DNA of 64,000 bases from assembly GCA_030063045.1 (NCBI GenBank), contig JAQSEB010000060.1, positions 186,001-250,000 on the forward strand, written 5' to 3'. This document shows positions 34,401-45,775 of the stretch, one piece after another. A model generated the notes under the pieces. That model had not been told where the DNA came from, ran no database searches, and saw nothing but the letters and a program-made list of their open reading frames with translations. This stretch comes from Pratylenchus scribneri. Taxonomy: Eukaryota > Nematoda > Chromadorea > Rhabditida > Pratylenchidae. Made by a program: the position numbers and the translations under genes. The first letter of the stretch is position 1. Every line of letters begins with the position of its first letter.

Positions 34401-37400
34401 GAATTATTACCTGATAAAATAATACGGTTTGTTTAATGCAAACTGATTCTTCACATCGGGTTGCTTGAAATGTTGATTGAGTATGTTTAACACAAGATTG
34501 TATGCAGTCCACAGATAATTCAATAATTTTGTCATTTTATCCTGAATTTTCAATCACATTAATTTTATATTATCAAAAAGAGATGGATTCTTCTTTGATT
34601 GATTTTATTCTTTTTAATTCAATTTACATTTTGAAACCCCCACTTTGGTGCGGGTCATAGGCCAAAAAACATTTCAAAATATCCATATAGGAAAAAGTTA
34701 TAAATGTAAATGTAATAAAACACGCCCAAATTCTGTCCAACCGGGTTTCCCCCTCCGCTAATCATTAGACAAACCGAACCGAAACACATCTCAAATCATG
34801 TCCAAATTCATTAATTTGTCCGATAAGCCGATGCAGTTTTCCAAGTCCCACCCCCAAACACTCAACCCGAACAAAGATATACCCAAAAAACTGTGTGACT
34901 TTTTTCCTTTGCTTTTTATACTATATATAATTTACCTGAATTGCATTCATTTCCTCAGTTTCCGGTTTTTTCTCTTCTTTTAATTCCTTTGACAATATAT
35001 TCCTCAATAGTTTCTTCATTTCTTCATTTGATTTCGCCACATTTTGATCCTTTTTCTTCTTATCCAAAATTTCCAGTTCTATGTTGTCCAATTTTTTACT
35101 CAATTTTTTCTACAATTTTTATTTTATTACTAAAATATAATTAATTTAAATACAAACCACATCTTTTGTATTATTATTTAACAAAATTAATTGTGCTCTT
35201 TTTACTTCAACTTCTTTGGTCAATTTCACTATTGTTATTTTTTCATTTTCTAAAAATGCATTTGCTTCGTCCAATTTGGCAATAAATCCACTAATCTCCT
35301 TCTCTTTTTCATTAGGAATTCTATTTTTAATTTTGGCACGAAAATGTTCAATTTTTTCATTTAATTCCAAATCATCAATTTCTTTAAGCTTTTCTTGCAA
35401 ATTTTTCAATATATCTTCGATTCGTTTGAATTTTTCGAGTCCTTCTTTTTCCATGGTTTTCTGTTTTGATTCAGCTTCGACAGCAGATATGTTCGGTTCT
35501 TGTTGAACTTTGAAAGAAACTAAAAATGGAATTTGTTTTTTTTATCGTCCAGTGTTATCTCCCCATAAAGGGCAGTGCAAATATGGTCATCCCACAATAG
35601 TGCAAAAGCTAATTTAATTTTATTTGAAATTATATATGGGAGTTGAAACATAGACCTTTCAGGAAAGATTTTAATGGAATTTTCCGGAAAGAATTTAAAC
35701 TTTTACGTATACGTATTCGGTTAGATCTTTCCGGTTAAATTCTTTCCGGAAAGATTCTCTCTGGTTAGATTATATCCGGAAAGAAGTTTTCCAGTTGGAT
35801 TCTTTCCGGAAAGATTTTTCCGGTTCGATTCTTTCCGAATAAATTGTTTCCGGTTAGATTCTTTCCGGAAAGATTGTTTCCGGTTGGATTCTTTCCGGTT
35901 CTCTTTGATTTATAAGTATATAAATATTTTATATTATTTTTTAGTTTTAATATTATATTATCCATTAATTGAAATCAAAATTAGCATCACTATTGTGGAA
36001 ATGACCTAGTAACGTTTTTTATATTCTTTTTCAGTTTTGATCGAAATAAGTCACATTTTAATGTGTAATGATTATGAGGGTATTTTATTTAGGATAATTT
36101 TTTGATCAGCAATTTTATTTGAAAAATATAAAAATTGATTAATTTTAATTCAGAAAAGCATTTTCCCTAATGCTATTTTTGTCCAATGTATGTCAATTTT
36201 GCTGAGAAAATGTCAACAGTTAACATGGATAAGTCACATATAAATTTTGCAATTGTCAATATGTCTTACCAATATGGTCAAATATGACCGAAGAAAAACT
36301 ATTTTTTTGTAAAAATTTTAATTTATACCCGGCTCATTAACAAGGAAAAAGCGTCCTTTTTTCGTCACATTTCCACTATTGCTACTGCTACTACCAATGG
36401 TCTCCCCATGATCATGCGAAACATGGGTTATGGCCGAATCCGTCTGCGGGTTCGCTAATTGACTGGTTCTTTGTCGTAATTTCTTCATATATATGTCAAT
36501 TGCTTTTTTTCTCAATTGCTCCTCTTCCCTCCGTTGCTTTGCTGTATTCTTACTTTCTACATTGGTTGTGGCCGAATCCGTCGGCGACGTTGCCAAAAGG
36601 CCAACATTATGTTGTAATTCCTCCTCTTTTTTATTTAACTCGATCATATGTTTGTCGAATGCTTTTTTCCTTAATTGGTCCTGTTCCCTCTGTTGTTTTG
36701 CTGCATTCTTACTTTCTTCGCGCAACAATTTCTCCTCTTCTCTTTCCTTCTCATTTTTTATTCTTTTGATCTCTTTTTTATCAATTACTGCTGCTAAAAT
36801 TATTAATATTTTATTTTTAAAAAAATAGGTTCGTCTACTCACTCGTGAATAATTATAACTTTTATGAATAAAACGATATAAGTGTTACGGATAATATTCG
36901 AAATTGGATAATTCCGAATGATGGGATAGGATAATTTTGGAAATTTCAGTTTCTAGGGTTCGTACAGACTCAAGAGTAGGCTCTTTCGTTTCGTTTCGGC
37001 ATAGTCGATTTACTACATAAAATTTCAATTTCAGACCGGTTGTTTAAGTACTAGAAGGTTAGGAAGGATATGGGCGGCATGGATTTTCGGGGCTAAAGGT
37101 TAGCTTTAGTGGTCTGAAGGTAAGCTCTTAACGGGATCTAAAATTAAAATTTCAATTTTATGTTTTTCTGCTTACATTTTCCCTTTGATTTGAGATATTG
37201 TCCATGTTGGCTTCCTTCTTTATTAGTCCTTTCTAATAGTTCCTTATGTTCATCATCAACTTTTTCGATTATTTCCTCTTCCTCCTTGACCAATAATAGC
37301 TTTTGTTTTTGCTGCTGATCACTTTGTAATGGATCAAATCTAGTAATTTCCGCAAGTTTTTTATGGGTGTCTGTCTCTTTAATTGCATCCGATGAACCTT

Positions 37401-39445
37401 CCAACGATTCCTTCAATTTGTGAGATGGAATTCCCAAAACGAATTTTTTCTAAAATTTAATTTAATTATTCTTTAATTTTTTAGATCAACACTAATGTTA
37501 TTTGACAAAATTGACCATTAGTGGAACATTTTTTTCTAAATTTTGTAATACAATTCTGACTTAAATACCAAATTTCGAATCATTTTACATCAAGAATAAA
37601 AATATATTTCGACTTTAGCATTGTAAAACTCAATTCCCAACCTCAATAATGGACGGCTGTTGCTTATGATGAATGGACTGTGAAGGCGAAACACTTCCTG
37701 AATCACCCCGCGGACTATTGACCCCTCCACTACGATTGGATGATTGTTGTTCTGGCTTTTGTGAATATTGTTGTAATTTTTCTTTTGTACTGCTAGAGGA
37801 TGAGAATGATTGCTGAGATTTCGCACTCACTTCCTTATCTGATTTTGACATGCCTTTGCCTGACAACCAAGTTTCCTTAAAATTTGATTCCAATGCTTTT
37901 GAGGTTGCGGCACTGACACCTGAGAATGAGAGAATTTTAAAAAGAATGGTATTAACCTAATAATATTATAAGTTAATTTTCTTATACATATACCGTAAAT
38001 ATTCTTTTAATAACTCATGGGGAATTATTTTTCAACTCTTTAAATTGGGAAAATTTGATGTCTAATTCCTTAATTTTTGGATATTTTTAAAAATTATAGC
38101 TGATTTTAAAGAAAGGAACTAAAAAATGCAATATAAAATTTTTTAAAGCTTACTCTGAGAAGAGCTATGAGTCCTTAAAGTTGAAGGTGGGGAATTATTA
38201 GAAACTGACGTATTAAAAAAGAGAATTTACATATCACCTTTTTCATCAACTCCATTAAAAATTTCCTTTTTCAATTTCTCATTGGCAGCATTCTGTCTTT
38301 GTTTATTTTCCCTTCTTCGCTCTCTTTTACTCAATTTTCCTGCGGGTTTTTTATTTTGGTCTTCTCCTTCATTTGGATGTTCTTTCTGTAAGGTCAATGC
38401 CGATTTTAACTCATCATCTTTATTTTGTAAAACTTTAGGTTTTTCTTCTTTATCACTTAATTTTGGCGTGAAATGTATGCTTGTTTCTACCTTTTCCCTT
38501 TGATGGGCATTATCAACAATGACAATGGCATTATTTTTGGTATCATTTTCATTAAATGAAGAATTTTCTGTCTGTCCATGATTCAATTCATCTTTTATAT
38601 TTTCTTTAGTTTTCTCGCTAACTTTATCTTGTTTTTGACCAGATTTAATTGACTGATCATTTTCATTTTCTTCAGTTAATAATTTATCCGGTATGATTCC
38701 CAGTTTTGTAGGGGAATCTTCTTCTTGCTGGGACGGATCAACTTTATTTTTTTCAAGTTGAAAAGTATTTTGTAATTCAAAATCAGTTAATTTTGGAATG
38801 AAAGCATTATTAATTGCTTCTTCAATTTGTCGCGGAGTGAAACTTTGATCGATATTTTCGGCAATGTCATCTTTATTGGTTTCAATATCAAATTCTTCTA
38901 GCAAAGATTTCGGCAAAAGGGAATGTGCTTTATTTTCGTCCAATTCTTCGCTTGAATGAAATTGAGGTGCATTTTGATTTGGTCGAAGTTGTGGAAGAAA
39001 TTCTGGTGCATTCGGATTTAAAATTGCTTAAAAATAAATAAATAATTAAAATTTTGCATTCTGATAAATAGTTGGACAGTTGGAGCTCATTTCCGGATAT
39101 AAATGAAATTAATTTTAAACAAGTTATTATATACCAATAAGGAGCGGCTTCTCAATTATTTTCCTAAAAATTGATTTAAACTTTATTTATTTTTCTGAAA
39201 AAGCCTATAAAAAATTCTTCAGGCATTTTTTCTCCTATTTTATTCCTTTTGAATTTTTGATTAAAAAAGGTCCAATATTTTTGAATTAAATTCCTCTCTC
39301 TTTTAAATTATATTATTTCACATATTTAGTATTAAACAATTAAATATAATTTACATCTTCTTGGCTGCCCTTCCATTGAAATATCAAATTGGGAAAAAAT
39401 CAGCATTAAACAAAACGATTGAATGAATTGTTTCCGATAATTCAT
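31410..39445 (-). CDS. Copy B: complete predicted secreted coiled-coil protein
   Basis: Fourteen minus exons: 39355-39445, 38238-39026, 37642-37919, 37176-37449, 36329-36793, 35158-35519, 34936-35109, 34411-34541, 33769-33882, 33674-33729, 32973-33332, 32169-32415, 31653-31833, 31410-31592. They sum to 3705 bases, exactly 1235 codons (1234 residues plus stop), with a consistent phase at each junction. Exon 1 is a Sec-type signal peptide: FIQSFCLMLIFSQF core, cleavage likely near SMEG. Exon 2 is acidic and ends in a strongly basic block (KLSKRERRRENKQRQN) resembling a nuclear localisation signal. Exons 3-7 are Ser/Gln-rich, then charged and coiled-coil. Exons 8-14 hold the part best conserved among copies (WTAYNLVLNILNQHF, GKFFKQELNQTFHEVFRF, NDKDFMDSIAEENPNKDEY). 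A secreted protein is predicted; the NLS could be reached only if it enters host or recipient cells. Function unknown. Confidence 0.8.
35655..35908. repeat. Minisatellite of TTCCGG words, about 28-bp units
   Basis: Repeated units contain TCTTTCCGGAAAGATT and TTTCCGGTTAGATT. TTTCCGGAAA is itself palindromic. About nine units, some half-length. It lies in the copy B intron between exons 36329-36793 and 35158-35519. The Asn/Gly-rich minus-strand ORF across it is a by-product of the repeat. Confidence 0.8.
36958..37045. repeat. Partial copy of the GTACAGACT inverted-repeat element
   Basis: GTACAGACTCAAGAGTAGG, then GGCATAGTCGATTTA and AAATTTCAATTTCA match one arm of the element at 44615-44836. 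The other arm is not visible. It is in the copy B intron between 37176-37449 and 36329-36793. Confidence 0.5.
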
Positions 39446-40129
39446 TTTTATGATTGATCTGAAATGTGTCAAAATAAGAAATAAAGGAAAAGCTTAGAAT
39501 GAGAATAGGAACATTTAAAAATGATAATAATAAGAATAAATATGTAAATATATTAAAATAATTCGTTTCCTATGTTTAAAAATATTTTAGCCAAATGAAA
39601 TCTTATTCTTTATTTAATGATATGACTTCGCATCGAATCGGACTAGAAACTGAAAGCTAAAGGAATTTTCAAGACCCGAAATAGGATTAAACTTGCTGGG
39701 ATCATTCAAGTCTAAGGTAAAAACATGAAAAAGAAGTTTAGAATTGACAAAGGAATAAGGAACGAGATCTGGATCGGTGCATTGATATTCAATATGTGCT
39801 AAATGCCAAATCATATTGATTCGCGTTTTTGCTCCAAAGGAATATTTTATTTTTGTTTAGGGATTGATCCACGAAATAATTGGAAAAAATTACAGAGCCT
39901 GATCTTCTTTGAGGCCTTTTTTTGATTGCAATAATTTTCGAAATGGCCTAACTGCAATTAATTTATCATAAATATTTTTCTTGTATAGCCTAAAAATGAA
40001 TTTATTTAAGCGATAGCTTCGACTCTGATTTTGATGTTGGCAAACAAATTGATTGCCCCAAGAAGAATAGAATGGAGTATCCGCCGAACGCTGATAGAAG
40101 GCAAAAATTTCCCAAAAGAATACGACAAG

Positions 40130-40405
40130 CATTTTGATGAGGCAGAGAGAAATGGAAACAGAAATAAGCGGGAATAGTGGAAATGCATTATTTTTTCATT
40201 AAATGAACATCAAATTGGGCACTCTGCATGGGTAAATTGCCTGTTTCAAGTACCTTCTACCAAAAAATACCAAATATGAATATGAGACAGTTGGTTGGCA
40301 TTTTGATTTGAGGCCGAGAGAATAGACGAACGGGGAAAATTGTGAATAGGAAAAATGTATTATTTCGTTATACGAACACTCAAATTGCGCAGTCAAACTC
40401 TAGTA
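40130..40405. repeat. Diverged two-copy tandem duplication, about 170-bp period
   Basis: CATTTTGATGAGGCAGAGAG at about 40130 recurs as CATTTTGATTTGAGGCCGAG at about 40299. Each is followed by a shared GGAATAG.../GAATAGG..., a TATT run and AACATCAAATTG/AACACTCAAATTG. Many substitutions separate the copies. Confidence 0.5.
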
Positions 40406-40695
40406 AATTGATTGGATCAAAATTGACATCTGATAAAAAATCAATGGCTTCATATTTTTAGGGAAAAGCAATATTAAAGAGACAATAATAGCCAATATGA
40501 AGAGAGAGAGAAAGAGAACTACTAGAAAGATTGGTGAGTTCGTTTTGTTTTATGGCAAAATTATGAATTTCAGAATTTATTTTCAATAATTTCAATTGAT
40601 CCAAAATTCGATTCCCCAATGAAATTAGGAATTATAGCTTTCTTATTAATGTCATTAATAAATCCCTTTTTTATTATTTTTTCCATAGACTCATT

Positions 40696-40845
40696 TTTAT
40701 TGTAGACACTCTTTTGTTGTAGACTCACTTTTGTTGTAGACTCACTTTTGTTGTAGACTCACTTTTGTTGTAGACTCACTTTTGTTGTAGACTCTCTTTT
40801 GTTGTAGACTCTCTTTTGTTGTAGACTCACTTTTGTTGTACATAT
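40696..40845. repeat. 17-bp minisatellite (TTTTGTTGTAGACTCAC)
   Basis: About eight head-to-tail copies of TTTTGTTGTAGACTCAC; two carry CTC in place of CAC. It lies about 120 bases beyond the last exon of copy C, where two further exons are missing. Confidence 0.9.
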
Positions 40846-42143
40846 TCTTAAAAATTTCTTAAAAATGATGATTTTTAGTCAAAATCTTTCCCTGCGCGGC
40901 CATTTTGGGTTTAGTTTGAAAGATTATCGAGATTATTGCCAGACTAGAAATTTTTTATTGTCTACCTGTCCTTGTATATTATATACCAATATTTGTCATA
41001 CATCGATTTCAAATATGGTAATGCATAATTTTCCCTTTTTTGAATTTTTAGCAGCATATTTATGCTTTGAATCCATTTCTCGATATGACCAAATGTATTC
41101 GATATAAAATCATTGACTTCGTCGGAAAGTCTTGCTGAATTTATTTTTTCGGACAATTCTTTAATTATAGAAATTTGTTGCCTTATTTCTTCGTCAACAT
41201 ATTCTTCATCTAAATAAAATTAAAATTATTATATTTTATTTATTGATTTTTTATACAGAAATGAATTTTTAATGATAATACAAGAAATTAAAATGAAAAA
41301 TTTTTTCAAAAGCTATTTAAGGAAATTATTACAAAATTGATAAAAAAATTGCTATTTCTCTTTCTCATTAATAATAATAATAATAAATAAATAAAAAATC
41401 CATCGATCTTATAATTTACCTGGGAATAAATCCAATAATTTCATGGCCAATTTGTCATTCTCATATTGGCTCAGCCATTTCAGATTGCGTTTTTCTTCCT
41501 TATAATAATCAGATAATTGCACCCAAATTTCATTAAAATTTTGTTGCCGATCTTTTGGCAACCATTCCGACAATCGGCCAATTCCATCCAGCACCATTTG
41601 ATCCCAAACATCCGGCAATTTGTCCAATCCAACCATATTGAAATGGAATACATCATGGAATGATTTGTTCAATTCTTCTTTGAAAAATTTTCCGAATATT
41701 TCCAAATGTTCGGCATGATTTTCAGACAATGCATACTTTTGGCTTTCTTTGATTAGCCATGACATTTCTTTAAAAGAAATTATTTTTAGAATCAATTTTA
41801 AAATTGAAATTATACCTTTTTAAAGTTATTTAAACTAATTTAATAAATAATAGAATTTATTAGATTTATTTTATGATAGTATAATATTTCTAATAATGAT
41901 AAATAAGTTATCAAAATAATTTATTGAAAAAAATAGATGAAAGAAATTTAAAAATTTATTTATGATTTTATCATTTTTTTTCACTTACTTTCTGAAAAAA
42001 CATCGAAACATTTCAGCTTTTCATAGGCCAATGGATTAAATGTACTATAAAATAAAGAAAATGAGATTTCTGATCCAAATTGGACTGTGTTAATGTAAAT
42101 TAAATATATACTTCGAAGATTTGATGAAAAAATTTACGGAAAA

Positions 42144-43460
42144 GCTTAATTGTCCCTCAAAATGGGCTGAATTTTACATCAAATTTTCCTCTATATCAAA
42201 AGGGGCTGAATTTTGCATCAAATTTTCCTTTACATCAAAAGGGGCTGAATTTTGCATCAAATCGAGCGGGAATTTGAATTTTTCCCATTAATTCCTCTTC
42301 TCTCTTTATCAATAATAATATCTATAATTAATTTAAATATAAATTAAGGCCACTAGAAGGTCGGGGATAACAGAGGCCCGGAGAGTGCGCGGGATATATC
42401 CGGATATAGGGGCATTAAGGTGAATATAGGGGGATTAAGGTGAATATAGGGGCATTAAGGTGAATATAGGGGGATTAAAGTGGATATAGGGAGATTAAGC
42501 CAAGAAAAGAATTGAAAATGGCTCGGAAGGTCACTAGAAGGTAGGGGAAGTATAATAGAGGCCCGGAAAGTGCGCGGGATTTAGCCGGATAGGGGGGATT
42601 ATGGTGGATATAGGGGATTAAGATGGATATAGGGGAATTAAGCCGGATAAGTCTAGTTAGTGGCTAGGGATTAGGGTTATGTTCGGCATGGGATTTAGGG
42701 GCTAGGGGATTAGGGTTATGGTCGGCATGGGATTTAGGGGCTAGGGGATTAGGGTTATGGTCGGCATGGGATTTAGGGGCTAGGGGCTTAGGGCTCGGAG
42801 CATTGGAATCTCGCGAAGCCGGAAGAAAAACAGCCTAAAACAGGACTCGAGCCCATCTATTTGGGGTTTAATCCCCTTAAATCCACGTATATCCACCTTT
42901 ATCCGGCTAATCCCACTTACCATCAGAGCCTTCGGCCCATATCCCAGACCTTTCTATGGCCTTCTGGGCCATTTCCCATCCATTTCGGGACTTAATCCCA
43001 CTATATTCATCCTAATCCCGCTATATCCGGATATATCCCGCGCACTCTCCAGGCCTTCGGCCCACTTCTCGACCGTCCGCTGGCCCTCCGGACCATTTCC
43101 CATCTATTTCGGGGCTTAATCTGGCTTAATCCCCCTATATTCACCTTAATGCCCCTATATTCACCTTAATCCCCCTATATTCACCTTAATGCCCCTATAC
43201 CCGGATATATCCCGCGCACTCTCCGGGCCTCTGTTATCCCCGACCTTCTAGTGGCCTTAATTTATATTTAAATTAATTATAGATATTATTATTGATAAAG
43301 AGAGAAGAGGAATTAATGGGAAAAATTCAAATTCCCGCTCGATTTGATGCAAAATTCAGCCCCTTTTGATGTAAAGGAAAATTTGATGCAAAATTCAGCC
43401 CCTTTTGATATAGAGGAAAATTTGATGTAAAATTCAGCCCATTTTGAGGGACAATTAAGC
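42144..43460. mobile_element. 1.3-kb foldback element in a copy C intron
   Basis: The left arm begins GCTTAATTGTCCCTCAAAAT and the right arm ends in its inverse. Near-perfect inverse similarity continues for several hundred bases. It includes CTGAATTTTGCATCAAAT repeats, a junction GGCCACTAGAAGGTCGGGG, and arrays of GGATATAGGGGATTAAGG. The AT-rich outer arm (to 42351) and GC-rich inner arm (from 42352) may be two nested elements. No target duplication was found. It lies between the copy C exons 44168-44290 and 41989-42044. Words of the inner part recur at 62045-62410. Confidence 0.8.
42655..42790. repeat. About 39-41-bp tandem repeat with TTAGGG words
   Basis: Three and a half copies of a unit containing CTAGGGGATTAGGGTTATGG and TCGGCATGGGATTTAGGGG, near the centre of the foldback element. 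Confidence 0.8.
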
Positions 43461-43572
43461 CGCACGTAAAAATTTATTATCAGGTCAATTAAAAAAAATT
43501 CGTTCAAAATACTCGACCAAATATCCAATCCATCTTAAATATTTGTCCAAATATATTGCACCCTATTTAATG

Positions 43573-43915
43573 CAGGGGTCCAGATGTACTTTTTTAAAAG
43601 ATTTGTACTTTTTTTTGACTTTGGTATACTTTTTGCACTTTTTTTTTCATGAAATTATAAAAAAAAAGATAAAGAAAAAATTTCGCTGCGCGGCTATTTT
43701 TGGCTTAAATTTTTCGTCTGCGGCTTAAAAATTGTAAAAAATTTCTTCTAAAAAAACATGTAATCTTGTTCTGGATGATCTAAGGTTGTTCATTTATGGT
43801 AAAATATAATTAAAATTCAAACAATTTATATTTGCTTAAAACGAAAATCTTTTTTTTCACAATCTATTTTTTCGAGGCCAATGTACTTTTAAAAAGGAAA
43901 AATCTGGGACCCTTG
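43573..43915. mobile_element. hAT-type MITE with 8-bp duplication ATTTAATG
   Basis: The ends CAGGGGTCCAGAT and (inverse) ATCTGGGACCCTTG are inverted repeats, with further inverse similarity at TTTTTAAAAG/CTTTTAAAAA. It is flanked by exact 8-bp direct repeats ATTTAATG at 43565-43572 and 43916-43923. It has 343 bp and no coding. A related fragment (CTGCGCGGCCATTTTGGG) lies near 40900. Position: same copy C intron as the foldback element. Confidence 0.85.
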
Positions 43916-44614
43916 ATTTAATGTATTGATATTGACAAGTAAATAAATAAATGGGGGAAAATCAATTACAATTTGATTTGCATAAAACTTAGATTAATGT
44001 TTGTTAAATTAGGTCAAAAAAATTGATTTAGAATTGCGCGGTAACATTTATTCAAATTGTCACTCAATTAATGCACTTTTTCTCACCTAGATCGACCGCA
44101 TCTCCCAACTCATTTTTTACTACTATATTCGAAATTTGATATGAAAAAAAATAAAAATTACCCTTACCTATAAAAATTATGATGTCTCAGCATTTTTAAT
44201 AATGCGATTCGCATTATATAATTGAATTCAATTATATCAGCAGGTATACCGTCGTCAGCCTTTGCAGAAATAGTGATGCCGAAAAGTGCACTGCAAAATG
44301 AAAGTAATATAGTGAAAAGAATGGGTATTTAAATGATATGAAAAAATTTGAAACATGGCATGAAATTGGATTTGAAATGGATAATGTCTTAATCCAAGAA
44401 CTCCTTTGTATATAGATTTTGTATTAATTAATTATAGACACATGATTTTAATAATTAATTTTATATAGCAAAATCACTACACTTCTCGGTTCTTTTCAGT
44501 CCGTGACTTAATTCTTATAATTATACACAATTTATTTGTTGCGGCTGATTTGGAACTTAGGAATGGTCAGTTTTTCAGGCTGACCCGTTCAGAGAATATC
44601 GGCTTCTAGGCATC

Positions 44615-44836
44615 GTACAGACTAGAGAGTGGGATCATTCGATTGGCTTGGTCGATTTATTCTATGTAATTTCAATTTCATACCGATATAACATTCACCC
44701 TAGCTCCTATTCCTAGCCACTATCCATAATCCCATGCTCCGAACTCTAACCCTAGTCAATAAACCATTATGTAATTGAAATTTCATAAATTAAATCGACC
44801 ATGCCGAGTCGATTGAGCCCACTCTCGAGTCTGTAC
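44615..44836. mobile_element. Inverted-repeat MITE, GTACAGACT ends
   Basis: GTACAGACTAGAGAGTGGG and the inverse CCCACTCTCGAGTCTGTAC bound 222 bp. Inverse similarity runs about 70 bp inward (TGGTCGATTTA, AATTTCAATTTCAT). It lies in the copy C intron between 45363-45493 and 44168-44290. A half copy is at 36958-37045. Confidence 0.7.
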
Positions 44837-44858
44837 CGTTTATGACACTTGCGGATCC

Positions 44859-45185
44859 GACACTTGCGGACCAAACGGTCTGGCGCCGATGATGGTAAAA
44901 CTGTTGTGGAATTGTTTATGGCTATTATTAGTCATAAAATTAGCTACAAAATGAGATCAAAATGTTTGGAAAATTTTGAGTATTCACCGAGTTATAGCCA
45001 AAAAACCGTAAAAATCGCAATTTTAATTAAATCAAAGGTTTTTTGGCCATAACTCGGTGAATATTCAACATAGGCCAATGCTTTTAATATCATTTTGTAG
45101 CTAATTTTATGTCTAAAAAATGCTATAAGCAATTCCACAATCGCTTTAACACCATCGGCGCCAGACCGTTTGGTCCGAAAGTGTC
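44859..45185. mobile_element. Long-TIR MITE, possibly MULE-type
   Basis: GACACTTGCGGACCAAACGG and the inverse CCGTTTGGTCCGAAAGTGTC mark the ends. The arms pair over about 150 bp each (TCTGGCGCCGATG, TTCACCGAGTTATAGCC), so nearly all of the 327 bp is foldback. Long arms without coding suggest a Mutator-like derivative. No target duplication was found. Confidence 0.65.
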
Positions 45186-45775
45186 TGGTCCGCTAGTCTC
45201 GGCCAGCCGTCTGTACTAGGTCCAGAATCTGAGATTCCCTAAATTGGTCGTTTTATAAAAAAATGCTAATAAACTTATATTGGGAATAAAACGTGGGGGA
45301 GTTTCGGAAAAAATCTGGGTTGGTTTGGTCCACGATGGAACTGTGAAGTGTGAATTATTCACCTGATATAATGATAGGGACGTTTTAATGTAAAATAATT
45401 CATCACATAGGGTTTTTGCCATTGTTTATTGATTATGATTAACACAAGTTCGTATGCAGTCCAAATATATTTTAATGGCTCCTTCATTTTCTCCTAAATT
45501 TTTAATTCTATTAATTTAATTTAATATCAAAAAGGATTAATTTTTTATTCAATTTTAGAAAAAATTACCTGAATCATTTTAATTTCATCTGTTTCCAGCT
45601 TTTCTTTCATTTCAATAAATTCCTTCAGCAATGATATTTCTAATTCATCAATTTTTTTCGTAATCCCTTTTTTAGGTTTTTCCATTTTTGAAAGATTATT
45701 TTCTGCTATATTCAACTTATTCTCGAGATTCTTGAGTTCTTTCTACAATAAAATTAATATTTATAAATAATTATT

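Larger units (their letters stand above)
39446..40965. other. Spacer between copy B start and truncated copy C
   Basis: This interval should hold the promoter of copy B and the last two exons of copy C; the exons are absent. It contains a 17-bp minisatellite (40696-40845) and a diverged duplication (40130-40405). Three minus-strand ORFs lie here (39614-39814, 39890-40132, 40199-40396). The first reads MIWHLAHIEYQCTDPDLVP and looks protein-like, but no domain was recognised and no splice chain could be closed. They may be a decayed gene of another family. Confidence 0.35.

Noticed and set aside
35765..35965. Asn/Gly/Lys repeat ORF
   Set aside because: It is generated by the TTCCGG minisatellite in an intron.
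40696..40845. Short regular repeats considered as a CRISPR array
   Set aside because: The units are contiguous with no spacers and the genome is a nematode; it is a minisatellite.
42655..42790. TTAGGG words considered as an internal telomere
   Set aside because: The words are embedded in a 39-41-bp unit, and nematode telomeres normally use TTAGGC.
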